From Cichorium intybus (Eukaryota; Streptophyta; Magnoliopsida; Asterales; Asteraceae): a DNA stretch of 64,000 nucleotides. Positions 48,369 to 59,146 of this stretch are shown piece after piece. Numbering within the stretch: position 1 is the first letter of the stretch; every line of letters begins with the position of its first letter. Below the pieces are notes generated by a model. That model was not told the origin of the DNA, made no database searches, and saw nothing but the letters and a program-made list of their open reading frames with translations. The DNA lies in NCBI GenBank assembly GCA_023525715.1, contig CM042012.1, forward strand, positions 118,099,798 through 118,163,797. The letters run 5' to 3'. The position numbers and the translations under genes are program-made.

Positions 48369-49662
48369 TGTTGAAAATACGATAACTGATCTCCACGAAT
48401 AAGGTTTTTAAGCCAATTACTGTGTGACAGATATGTATTTTATCTATAATATGCGGAATAAATAAGAGTTGCGGAATAAATATAAACAAAAATTAAGTTA
48501 CTGAAAGCTATAAATAAGTAAAATAAAGCCGTAAATTTAATCTAGACAGTATTTAAATGGATAGAAAGCGGTAAATAAAGTAAATGTTAGAAGTTAGAGG
48601 TTAGATGTAATAAACGCCATTATCAACGATAAAGTGTTTTTACAATAAATAAAAAGGTTAGAAGTTAGAAGTTAGAAGTTAGATGTCTCGGTTAAATACA
48701 GTCCACATATGTTGTTGTTGTCACCGTTCAATTCGTATGTCTTGGAATTTAGTACAATTGATTTATAACAGTTTAAATAAATCAATAACGGCACAGGTAA
48801 ATTATTGAAAAGAACTTATCGACAGCAGAGGAAGATGGTGTTTTTCTTTGAAGCATCGAATCTTGAGGTTGTGCGGTTTGGTTCTTGTTGAAAGGATGGT
48901 ATGCTCGGTTTTTCTTGCTGAAATGGTATTTCTTCGGTTTTGTGTTGATTGGAGGTTGGATGTATTGGTGTCGGGTGGAGGTTTTGTTTGGTGTAGGATA
49001 GAGGTTGTTTAGAGGTTTGAAGTTTTGGTGTTGGGTGGAGGTTGTTGTTTCTTGCGGTTATATGGTTTGATTCTTGTTGCCAAATTCAGAAATTTGACTG
49101 TCTTGAGGTGTTTGGTCGTGGGTTTCTTTGAGTGTGTATGAGTATAGTTATGTGTGTGTTGAATGGCAAGAGGTGAGCTTCTTATTTATAGTTGCTGAAA
49201 TACGGGCTTCGCGTCGCGACCATGTGGCCGTCGCGTCGCGAGGGTGCGTTTGTCGTGTTGCTTTTGGTCGGCCACTGGTTAGTGCGTTGTGTTGGTAGCC
49301 TCGCGATTGAAAAGTTGGTGGTGTCGCGTTGAAGGCTTCGCATCGCGACCAGGGCCTCCGTCGCGTCGCGATTGCTGTAGCAATCTGGACTCTTATGTTT
49401 TGCTCTTCTTCACGTCGCGACCATGGTGTCCGTCGCGTCGTGATTGCTGTAGCATTCTGGAGTTTTATGTTTTGCTCTTTGGTACATAGCGTCACTTCCT
49501 CAGGTTTGGTTGTTTTCTCAAAGTTTCTTGGGTCTTGATTCATTCTTGTTTTTGATCTCGAGTCCATGCAACCTGAAATAAACTGATAATATTTGTCAGA
49601 TAAAATAAAAATAGTTCATCTTATTTTAGTGATGGTCACATACAAAAATATTATTTTCAACA
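48369..49662 (-). mobile_element. Solo LTR, 1,294 bp, TSD TTAGT
   Basis: It has 11-bp inverted ends (TGTTGAAAATA ... TATTTTCAACA) and 5-bp duplications TTAGT at 48364-48368 and 49663-49667. It lies inside the copia 3' region. It contains six CpG words (49209-49443) and a short tandem array of TTAGAAG words (48656-48686). Superfamily unknown. The minus orientation is inferred from module order. Confidence 0.85.
49209..49443. repeat. CpG-rich inverted-word array TCGCG-T-CGCGA, six copies in three pairs
   Basis: Words start at 49209, 49231, 49338, 49361, 49410 and 49433 (TCGCGTCGCGA; TCGCATCGCGA, TCACGTCGCGA and TCGCGTCGTGA are one-base variants). The pairs are 22, 23 and 23 bp apart. CTGTAGC follows the second and third pairs by 4 bp (49375, 49447). 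Variants are all of C-to-T or G-to-A type, as expected from methylated CpG decay. Confidence 0.92.
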
Positions 49663-49667
49663 TTAGT

Positions 49668-50119
49668 TTTAGTAATTAGATAGGTATCTCGAAACTTGTA
49701 ACAAAGTAAATGTAATTAACTTTTAGTGATTAAATTATAGAGAATTATTTATGAGTATTGATTACTGCTATTTGTCAATAGTTCATTATTGTGTTTCATT
49801 TTGCATTGTTTTACTTCCCGAGTAATTTGATTATTCAAAATTCCACAGTCGTTCATACTTTCGGAAGTAAGTAGTGAATTAAGACCGTCATGAATTGAAT
49901 TATAGATTGTCTAAAGAGTTAGACATAGCAATAGTGTTGCTACAATGTTCATGAGTACTTAGAATTGGAGATTTGAGTATTGGATAAACCCACGCTCGGA
50001 GAATTACTTCAAGGATTCTATCACGAGTAATTCTAAGACGATAATATCTTATGGTCTTGAAACGGAGACATATGAATATACTTTAAGAATATACTTGAGT
50101 TTATGGTAGCACAGTCCTT
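49668..50119 (+). other. Copia 3' region continuing beyond the solo LTR
   Basis: Non-coding, AT-rich sequence follows on from the copia fragment and includes words such as CTTGAAACGGAGACATATGA common in copia LTRs. I could not define LTR ends. Confidence 0.4.
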
Positions 50120-50310
50120 TTGGGTTGCCCTCAAACCTGGCTTCTGGTGTTCTACCTTGACCATCCGACAGGTCAAACACCGCTCCACGTACCAAGCAAC
50201 GTCGCGCTTCATCCCGGCCACCAATAACTGTCACGAAGATCTCGGTACATCTTCGTTGCTCCTGGGTGGATGGAGAATTTGGAGTTGTGTGCCTCGTCTA
50301 GCAATGTCTA
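50120..50310 (-). pseudogene. Gypsy integrase zinc-finger (HHCC) fragment
   Basis: On the minus strand: LLDEAHNSKFSIHPGATKMY, then YRDLRDSYWWPG, then after a one-base frameshift GMKRDVAWYVERCLTCRMVK and VEHQKP. This is the H-x-H...C-x2-C N-terminal domain of Ty3-gypsy integrase. It is isolated between two copia pieces, so it is a scrap of an older element. Confidence 0.85.
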
Positions 50311-50461
50311 TCTTGCCTCCCATGAGTATGTCACCCAAACTCTTCCATTTCGAGTCCATAATCCTCGATTGTCTTGCTTCAGTAATGAAGCTTGTCCTTG
50401 AAGAAGGCACTTATCTTGTCCTCGACTGTCGTTTCTTGTTAATGTGTCCAAGATGATAGTG

Positions 50462-51107
50462 TCACAAGCATGCTTTATCTATACCATTAGAAGAACCAAT
50501 TTTAAATACACTATTACCTAAATTAGCTACACACGTTACAGTTTCATACACACCATCACAAGGCAAAGCATTAAATATAAAAACACTATTTTTATAAGAT
50601 GAAATAGATCCATTCACATTATCAAATGAATATCTATATCCTTGTCTAAACAATGGATGAAACGAAATAATATTACGTGCCATTTCTGGCGAGTAGCAAC
50701 AATTAATCAAATCTAAACAAACATCATTACTAAGCACTAGACTATAAACTCCAATCTTGGTGGCAGGTGAAGATTGCCTATTTCCCATGATCAAGTTCGT
50801 CCTTCCATACTCCATCTCCTCACTTTCTCTTAGTCCCTGCAAATCAGAACAAATGTGAAAAGCATATCCTGTATCAAGGACCCAAGAACGAGAAGATGAT
50901 GAGTTATTATAGATAGTGTATATACATGTAGACGACGACTTCACTTTGCCATCCTTGATGTCTTGCAGGTACTTTGAGCAACTTCATTTCCAATGCCCTT
51001 TCTCATTGTAGTAGAAGCAATCTGCCTCTTTGGAATTCGAGACGTGAGGAATGTCAGAACCAGGCTTGACCCTCGTACCATTGCTAGATGAGCCGATGTG
51101 TGTCTTG
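50462..51107 (-). pseudogene. Copia gag-pol middle: zinc knuckle relic and protease
   Basis: The minus strand at 50944-50462 encodes the copia protease (RSWVLDTGYAFHICSDL, with the D-T-G active site) and the following pre-integrase region (NGIDKACL). It is the downstream part of the minus-strand copia whose gag is at 53501-54248; the solo LTR 51108-53500 separates them. It stops abruptly at 50462 against the gypsy scrap. Confidence 0.8.
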
Positions 51108-51775
51108 TGTAACACCCGGCTTTTAAAACAAAAACACCCCTGAAAAATTTTCATTTAAAACAAAGGTTTCAATACATAAAACCAGTACAAAAGGGGTATA
51201 TTTTATTAAAAACGGGTACAAGTGTATCAAGGAGAGTATAAAATACCATAATCTCCTTTGAAGCCGGGCTGCTACTAACAGCATCTACAAGTCCACTTCT
51301 TGAGTCACGGACTTTATCTTTACCCTTATCAGGGTTATGCTAACCTGCAGGGACATTTAACAAACGGTATGAGCTACAAAGCTCAGTAAGTAATCGTATC
51401 TGCAAATAACATGTATAAAATACAATCATATATCTGTCTGGATATCGAATCCAAACTCCTAGCCTTACTGGCTGACCACATATCTTCTAGGATTTCACAT
51501 CCTAATCTGTAGCCTTACAGGCTGAATCACAAAACCTGTAATTATCAAGCTACGTCAGTTATTTGCACATATAATCATGTCTAACCATTTCTGTCCCATG
51601 TTTCTTAGTCACAATGGACTGCATCATATGTCATGGCTATATAAGCCGCACCATGTCATTTTCAAAATACGAGTCATAGCCCAAAGGCTGCACCAGCTGG
51701 GCTCAATAACCTGGTATCATAGTCAAAAGACCGCACCATTTGGACTTAGTGTCAAATATCAAAATCAATTATGGT

Positions 51776-52150
51776 TCACGAGTTTGTCCCGCTTTTGCCT
51801 AGACTCACGGCTCCGTTCTTGCCATCGCAATGACTCACGGATTATCCGGTATTGCCTTTTCAAAGATTGACTCACAGCTCCGTTCTTGTCTATTGTAGAC
51901 TCACGGCTTATCTGGTATTGTCGCATTGTTTATTCATTTACTGACTCACAGCTCCGTTCTTGTCTTTCACAGACTCACGGCTTATCTGGTATTGTCGTAT
52001 CATTACTTTTTATTATCATTATTGACTCACAGCTCCGTTCTTGTCTATCGCAGACTCACGGCTTATCTGATATTGTCATATTACTTCTGTTATTGACTCA
52101 CAGCTCCGTTCTTGTCTATCGTAGACTCACGGCTTATCTGGTATTGTCTT
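51776..52150. repeat. Tandem array in the solo LTR (GACTCACGGCTTATCTGGTA)
   Basis: Four to five units of 70-95 bp are built from GACTCACAGCTCCGTTCTTG, a short spacer, then GACTCACGGCTTATCTGGTA. The same two words occur once each at 22070-22120 in the sister LTR, beside its own different array. Confidence 0.9.
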
Positions 52151-52630
52151 TTTCATTAAATCTTTAAATTGTCATTTTTGTCCCCCAAAACTGTTTCAAC
52201 CTGTAACAGTCCAATCAACACATATCATATGTGATATCAGTGAGATTACTCACCTGGATGCTAGCTGCATTTAATTCCCGGTTGTTTCTTGCCTTTGCGT
52301 GCACCACAACCATTTTGTCCCATACCTATTTATCCATTTCATATCAAATGATAATAGGTTAATAATCATTTCAATTGACTCTAATACATAAGAGTCCAAT
52401 ATTATGCAACTATAAACAATGCCTAGATGATAAACTTTCCATTTACCATCCTTTCATGAGTTTTACTATTTACTGAGGCATTCGTATTGATCTACAGTGC
52501 CCTCGAGGAGTCGAAAACTCAATTTAATATTTTTCCCAGACTTTTCAAACCATTAGGGACTTATGGTTCAAATTTGAGGTAAATCAGACAAGCCAAACAA
52601 AAGTTAGCGTTTTGAACCCCCTGTCTGGTG

Positions 52631-52680
52631 GGCGCACTGCGCCTAGGCGCACCCCGCCAGGAACCTGGGCGCACTGCGCC
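52631..52680. repeat. CpG-rich inverted-word array, three copies
   Basis: GGCGCACTGCGCC (52631), GGCGCACCCCGCC (52646) and GGCGCACTGCGCC (52668). The spacing, 15 and 22 bp, equals that of copies two to four in the sister LTR. CTGTAGC is at 52721-52727. Confidence 0.9.
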
Positions 52681-53500
52681 TAGCGCCTGGGCAGTCTCCT
52701 GATCAGTCGCGATTTGTGCACTGTAGCACGCAGTTTTTACTCATTAAGCTCTTATTTCTGTTCTTAATCATATAGGGTTTGTTCCTAGGCTAAAACCTTC
52801 TATTAAGACAAGGTTTTCAACCATTAAAACCCACTCAATCAATCAAAGGAAGAAGTAGGGTTCTTAATTCCAAAAAACCCAAAACTTCAAATTCATCAAT
52901 AATAGCAACCTACTTCCATATTCTTGAATTAAGTCCTTTTAGCATGACTTATTGGAAGTATTAAACCATTATAAACCACAATTCATGACTGAAATTTCAG
53001 TCATCAAGTTCATTTCATCAAGAACACTCAAGAACTTAGGTTAGAATTCAAATACTAACCTTATTTAACTTAGGAATCACCAATTCCAAGCTATGATTCC
53101 AATTCCATGCTTCAATCTCATGATCTCTGTAGAAATCGCACCTTCAAGACCCCTCCCGATGCTGCTAAATTTTTCAGCCAACATTAATGGAGGTATTTTC
53201 TTTTTATATTTTCCAGTTTTACATTTTTAGTCCCTAAGTTCATTTTCTTGAACTTTTGGCACTATAATCAAGTTTTATTACAATAAAACTTTCATTTCTT
53301 ATACTTTTGCCACAAGCAACAATATTTTTTTTACATAATTGGTCCTTCACTTGGTCAAATGACCAAATTACCCTTTTATGGTAAAATGACCAATTTACCC
53401 TTTTCTAGTATTAACTTTCTAATACTTAGAACACCATATTAAATCATAAATACACTATGATTTACATATTAATACATGTCAAAAGTATCGTGGTGTTACA

Positions 53501-54248
53501 TCTTGCCCTTCCAATTCTGTTTCAGAGGACATTTCCTCTTCTTCCCCTTTCCATGTCCAATGGCGAGAACGGGAGCACTGGTAGAAGTGGAGGATATACC
53601 TTTACCCTTCATTCCTGCTTCAGCGGTCTGTAGCATGTTGTGCAACTGTGCCAAGGTATTCTCACTATTGTTCAAATGATAAGCTAGGATAAACTGATCA
53701 TAACAATCGGGCAAGGACTTCAGGACTATGTCAATAGCCAGCTCCTCGTCACAGTGCACATTCAGTTTCATAAGGCGTTCCACGTATCGTTGCATTCTCT
53801 ACACGTCGGCGTAGACAAACTCTCCCGCTTTCATCTTGTATGCCATGAGGGCCTTGACTACTTCATACTTTTCTTGACGAGCTCGCTTATGGAACTTTTC
53901 CATAAGGTCCTGGTTAATTTCTTATGGCCAATAGTCCTCATAGAATCTCTGCAATTCGGGGACCATAGTAGGGACCATGATGCATGCTACATTGGTAGCA
54001 TCGTCGTAGTGTTTCTTGTATGAGGCATATTCCTCAAGAGTAGTTGTTTCTTTATCGATCTCGATAAGCTTTTTTTCGAGAACATACTCTTTGTCCTCAA
54101 ATCTAAGAACCATCTTGATATTTCGCATCCAATCATTATAATTGGTGCCATATATCACCTTCGAGCAGGGCGAAAGGATCAAAGAGAAGTTGGTGTTACG
54201 GTTGTTATAGGGAGTGGATGGGGTAATAGAAGCATCAGGAGTAGACAT
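53501..54248 (-). pseudogene. Copia gag, minus strand
   Basis: 54248-53922 is the gag N-terminus (MSTPDASITPSTPYNNRNTN, YGTNYNDWMRNIKMVLRFED), and after a stop 53795-53501 carries the middle (ELAIDIVLKSLPDCYDQFIL, NMLQTAEAGMKGK). The C-terminal side is cut by the solo LTR and resumes at 51107. Interrupting stops show it is dead. Confidence 0.82.
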
Positions 54249-55100
54249 CTATAAAAGAAGATAGTTTTAATTAGATAAGGACAATCCTTAATAAGATACC
54301 CCAATAATAAATATTAAGGCTAGGATCCAACTATGTAATTTACAACTTAGAAGAGGGATGTCGCAATCTAATTGTAAATCACATAAAGGTAGGTACATGA
54401 TGATTTACCAATTCCACCGCGGAAGATAATCATATTAAGTGAAATTCCTAAATCTTTTGAGATTCATTGAAACTGTTCAATGGCATGTTTAATCTTGGAT
54501 TATGCTTTTCCATTTGTGACTGGGATGCCGAGGATCACAAACAAGATGTGAATAACCATGCAAATTGCTTGGTACCTCAATGTCGTTTATCATCTCGATT
54601 GATGTGCCGGTAAACCACACACGCTCCATCAACAATGATAATTTATGAGATACACATTACCACTCTGTATGAATCCTTATTAGTGTGTCGGTAAACCACA
54701 AACGCTCCACTAACGATTCACAAAGTGTTATGTGCAATTTCACGGATTAGCATAATTTTCACATTTTTCCTAAAGTAACTAGATTTGGGATTTTCGTTAA
54801 GGGTTCTAGTACTTTTCTCTAATAGCATTATACTTTTAATAGGATTAGGTTGTCGTATCAAATCCGTTCTACTAACGACCCTCCACTGATCAAGGGAGCA
54901 GTGGCTGAGAGTAGACACCCATTCAACTGCCATTTTATATGCAGTTTCCTTATACCCTCCTTATAGACCAGTTTCGTGAATGAGGCATACTAGCGATTTG
55001 ACTGACTAATTCTTATACATATAAATATTTACGTGTTGCATGAATCTTCTATCATATTGGCTAATACACTGATAGGATATTCTCTGTAAAAGTTGTACTA
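54249..55100 (-). other. Leader of the minus-strand copia and junction with the Sirevirus LTR
   Basis: Non-coding leader with an imperfect internal duplication: GTGCCGGTAAACCACACACG near 54605 and GTGTCGGTAAACCACAAACG near 54685. No primer site or LTR end could be placed. The Sirevirus-like LTR begins somewhere in the last few hundred bases. Confidence 0.35.
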
Positions 55101-55359
55101 TTGGTATCACTGATTCAGTATAAATATCAGTGATACCATACCGTGTCGTGTGTAGGACTACAAGTTTAGATTACGAGAATTGTATGTCTACAAAATAGAA
55201 AACCCAATTGTAAAACCAAAGTTCTAATCAAGCATTCGGCACATGTTATTCATATCACATTGTTCAGTTAGCTTTGTTGCATTATCATTGTCTGATTGAT
55301 TGTGTTATTGATTCAATATCTATATTAGTTCATCTATTCACTTATTTCAACACCCAACA
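54950..55359 (+). mobile_element. 5' LTR of the Sirevirus-like copia (left edge uncertain)
   Basis: It ends CACCCAACA two bases before the primer site. A TATA box, TATAAATA, sits in the loop of a perfect 12-bp hairpin at 55103-55137. The left end was not found; no matching TGTTGGG lies upstream. Confidence 0.55.
55103..55137 (+). promoter_or_regulatory. TATA box inside a hairpin loop (LTR promoter)
   Basis: GGTATCACTGAT (55103-55114) pairs perfectly with ATCAGTGATACC (55126-55137). The 11-nt loop carries CAGTATAA and the motif continues as TATAAATA into the right arm. Confidence 0.75.
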
Positions 55360-55361
55360 AG

Positions 55362-55374
55362 TGGTATCAGAGCA
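55362..55374 (+). promoter_or_regulatory. Primer binding site of the Sirevirus-like copia
   Basis: TGGTATCAGAGCA matches initiator tRNA-Met and lies 2 nt after the LTR end, fixing the plus orientation. Confidence 0.92.
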
Positions 55375-55402
55375 AGTCAGATCAAAAACCTGTTGATAGA
55401 GT

Positions 55403-57364
55403 TTGAATTCGTTTGCTTCAACTCTAAATCTGAATCGATTCTCAGATTTAGTCTTCCGCAACTATTGTAAATCTCTACCACCCGTTTTTACTGAAAATAT
55501 CCAGTTGAAATACATCAAGATGACTGTTTCCACAGCAGCTTATGCCAATATGCTTAACTATGCAAACCTCATCGGTTCTGCAACAAAGGCCCCTGTTCTA
55601 GTAACTTCTTACTATGATTATTTGGCTGGTCGAACGAAGGATTACCTTATAGGACTGGACAAAGATCTATGGAGGTCTGTGACTGAAGGTCCACACACAG
55701 ACATTGCTGGTCGATTCGTTGTTCCTGACGGAGAAGAAGCCGTTGTTCTTAATGCTGCAGACATGAAGAAGCTTGAAAACGACGAGAGGGCCATGCGTGA
55801 ACTGAGAAGTGGCTTGGGTGCTGATTTCAGCCACCACATTGCTGATGCGAAATCTGCAAAGGAGATGTAGGACAATCTTGAACTCCGCTTCGGAGGAGAT
55901 AAAATCCTCCATACTAGCAAAGTTCAAGAAATCCTTGCAGACTTCGGGAACTTTAAGCAAGAAGAAAACGAGTCCTTAGAAGCCTGTTATGAACGTTTAA
56001 GAAACATGATTTACACACTAGATAAGTATGGAGAGACAAGAAGCCAACAAGAAATAAACATCAAATTTCTCTACAGTCTTCGCAAGGAGTGGAGGCCAAT
56101 CATGCTCATGGTCAAATCCTATGAGAATATTGAAAAATACAAGCTGGCAGCCCTATACAATTTATTAAAATCGCATGAACCCGATGTGGTAGGTCGAAGA
56201 AGTGAAATGGCTAGTTCTGGACCACTAGCTCTCGTGTCAAAAGAAGAGGAAGAATCAAGTGATGAAGACATTGCTGCCTACATGGTAGATGATAATGGAG
56301 ATACTGTTGCTCTCTATGCTGCCAACAATCGTAGGTTCAAGAAACCCTTCTTTAAAAACAACTCAGGAAAGCCATTTATGAAAAACTTTAACAAATCAAA
56401 CTTCAACTCCAAGCCTAAACCTGAAATATTCACTCCAAAAGAAGAGAACTTAAAATTGTCAACCCCGAAGCCATCTGAAAAACCGGCTTCAGAGTCATCC
56501 AAAGAAAAGTCCGAAGAGAAGAAGATCTCAGGTGATTCTGGTTATGATTGCAATTATTGTCATGGCAAAAATCATTTTTCAAAAGACTGCATGCTTCGGA
56601 AGCAAAACGAAAAGAAACCACAAGTGAAGGATGAAGCATATTATGCAAGAAAATTGGAGGAAGTTAGAGTAAGGACCAAAGACCTAGCCTTAATGGCTGC
56701 TGATGATCGTCAGGGATCATATCAAATTTGGTCTTCGGACTCAGAAGATGACGAAGTGAGAAAGCCATCTCATAGTGCTTTCATGGCCTATGATGTCGAT
56801 AAGAGCTTTCTAAAAGACACTTCGGAGAAATTGAATGATGAGGAAATGATAAAGGTTGAAGCAACTGCAGGTCTTGGGTTTGTGACTTCGGAGGGACTAG
56901 AAATGACAGCTGCTGATACTCTGAAGACGTGGTTTGAAGACTCTTCTGATGATGATGAGGAAGTGTGCTTGATGGCAAATGACACCCGTCTGACAATCCC
57001 TGAATAGGTATCAAAACTTCTTTCATCTTTTAAAATTCCTATTTCTCATTCTGCTCCAATTATAAATGAAATAACTCGTGATTGCTCTGTTATGCATAAA
57101 TTACTCATTGATGCTAAAAATAGGGAAGTACTCACTGAGCAGGAGCTTCTAAGCTTGAGGGGGAGAGTAGAAAGTCTGAAGCTAGCATTAGAAAAATCCA
57201 ATCTTAGAATCTCCTTGTTAGAAGAAAACAGAGAAAAATTCCTAAACAATCATGATGTAATTTTAAAACAGCGAAACATATTTTGTGAAACTGCCAAACG
57301 ATTATATGCGCATATTACTAGAATTTATCATTCAGCTGATGTTTGCAATATCCAACATAGATAA
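55403..57364 (+). pseudogene. Sirevirus-like gag: capsid, zinc knuckle, coiled coil
   Basis: One frame runs from 55403 through to 59998, broken only by single stops (TAG 55868, TAG 57005, TAA 57362 and others). 55403-56200 is capsid-like (UBN2 type, with FGNFKQEENESLEACYERLR). A zinc knuckle, CNYCHGKNHFSKDC, lies near 56550. 57092-57360 is a strong coiled coil (LLSLRGRVESLKLALEKSNL). Large gag proteins with a C-terminal coiled coil mark the Sirevirus lineage. The retained frame implies the element was active not long ago. Confidence 0.85.
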
Positions 57365-59146
57365 CTATTACCCTTCATTGAGTTCAAATTAAAGGAAGTC
57401 GATAGTATATCTTATGAATGCGAATCTATAGTATCAGGTTCCGAAGTTACAAATCCATCTTATAAACATGGACTGATATCTGTAGAAAAACATCTAACTA
57501 GTGATAAATTGTTGAAAATATTGCCTCAAGAAATTCCCATCTTGAAAAAGGTTGTACCTCAAATTGAAACAAAGGAAAAGGAACTTGTCAATAACATGTC
57601 TGAAAAGGATTCTGAAAGTGATTCGGACATGGAGGAGATTGATTATTCCTCTTTGATATTGTTAAAGTCATCCTCTATATCCGAATCGACCTCCGAAGAC
57701 ATTTCACAAATGTCTTTGGTGGACAAAGGAAAAACAAAAATGGATTGTGAATCAAAAATTTTTGAAACCAAAGAAACTTCAAATTTTAAACTTCAAATCA
57801 CAGATGAATCCGACTCTTACGATCAATATCTCAAGGATGATTCAAAAAGGCTAGTCAAAGTGGCATGTATCTATCCTAAGGTTTCTTACTTCAAAAACAC
57901 AATTTTTGTAAAATCCGGTGGATTACCCTCAATTGATAATGAATTGCAAAAACTTCTTGAAAAGGATAACTCCACAGTTACAAATGAAGGGTTTTTCTCA
58001 TCATCCAAAATGGTCGAGAATGAAATGAATGAGAAAATGGAAGTAAAAATAAATATAAGGAAACAAGAATTATACGGTCACAACGTGTATAATCGTCTTT
58101 GTTTTGAAAAAGAGAAAATACCCAAAAACATGTCACACTTACTAAATCTCAAGAACGACGATCACATTTACATTAATCAAAACTACAAACAAATTCAAGT
58201 TGTGGAAAAACCCACAGTTCCGAAGATGGATGTATTGGAATTAATGGAATCTTGTGAATGTGTACCTTTTTCACACAATCCTGAAAATGAAGTTTCAAAA
58301 TCAAAAATTTTAACCAACAAAACTTTGACACAAAAACCCCAAATTTTAAAAAGACCACAAGTTCCACAAAAACCAAAATCAGCAGTGGTGATTTCAAAAC
58401 CAACTCAAAAACCCACTGTTGAAAATTCGAAAACCAAGCAAACCCTAAATCTTGTGAAAAGAAAAACTCCTTTTAGAAATTTGAAACAAAATGAAGCAAT
58501 TGCTTCCACTTCTGGTAGAAAACCTGTTTGTTCAAAAATCTCAGAAGTTAAAAGTCGAAATGAAAAACCAACTTTTACACCAACGAAACCTAACTTTCCA
58601 AATCCAAAATTTCAAAAACCGACGAAGAAAACATTTTCAAAAGGAAACAATCTAATAGATACATTCCACAAATGGCTGGACAACAATTTGGATATGTTCA
58701 AGGATAAGGATCTCTCATTAAATGACTTTAAAATGGCTTATGAAGAGTATCTTTGTACCTCTACGTTGTGCAGCTCAATTTCAACGAAGTCAAAAACTGA
58801 AAAACCAAAACAAAACTGGAAAAGAAATGACTTGAAAGAAAACTTAACTGCAAAAACAAAAACTTCAAAATCTTCAAAATCCTCAAAATCAAAATATTCT
58901 ATTCAAAAATGGGTTCCGAAGTCTGCCATTTTGTCAGTCACTTCAGACTCATCATTTTTAACTACAAACTCTTCGGAATCCCGCTCAAACACTTCGGAAT
59001 CATGCTCGTCACATGAGGCTTCGGAAAATTTGATTAACCTAAATGCAAATGAAATTTCTGAAGAGGCCGTAGAAAAATGGATTCAAGAATCCTTTGCTTA
59101 CCCTGAGGACCCAAGATTGATTGGGTACCAACTCCTTCTTGATTGA
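57365..59146 (+). pseudogene. Extra domain between gag and protease of the Sirevirus-like element
   Basis: An open stretch of 545 codons (57509-59146) lies in the gag-pol frame and is rich in Lys, Ser and Pro. It has acidic Ser tracts (SEKDSESDSDMEEIDYSSL), a basic middle with repeated KPT/QKP words, and a helical segment LIDTFHKWLDNNLDMFKDKD. I recognise no enzyme motif. It lies after the coiled coil and before the protease. It may be a linker or nucleic acid-binding part of gag. A TGA ends it at 59144, just before the protease. Confidence 0.7.

Larger units (their letters stand above)
51108..53500 (-). mobile_element. Solo LTR of the same family as the nested gypsy, 2,393 bp, TSD TCTTG
   Basis: It starts TGTAACACCCGGC, identical to the LTRs at 21065 and 27258, and ends GGTGTTACA. 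TCTTG flanks both sides (51103-51107, 53501-53505). It keeps the donor-like CCAGGTGAGT (52257-52248) and the CpG words, but its tandem array is a different one (51776-52150). It splits a copia gag. Confidence 0.93.

Noticed and set aside
49148..49567. 139-codon minus-strand frame rich in Arg and Thr
   Set aside because: It crosses the CpG word array of the solo LTR; CG-rich DNA lacks stops. No homology or start context supports a gene.
50103..50456. 117-codon plus-strand frame
   Set aside because: It lies opposite the gypsy integrase zinc finger, which is clearly coded on the minus strand.
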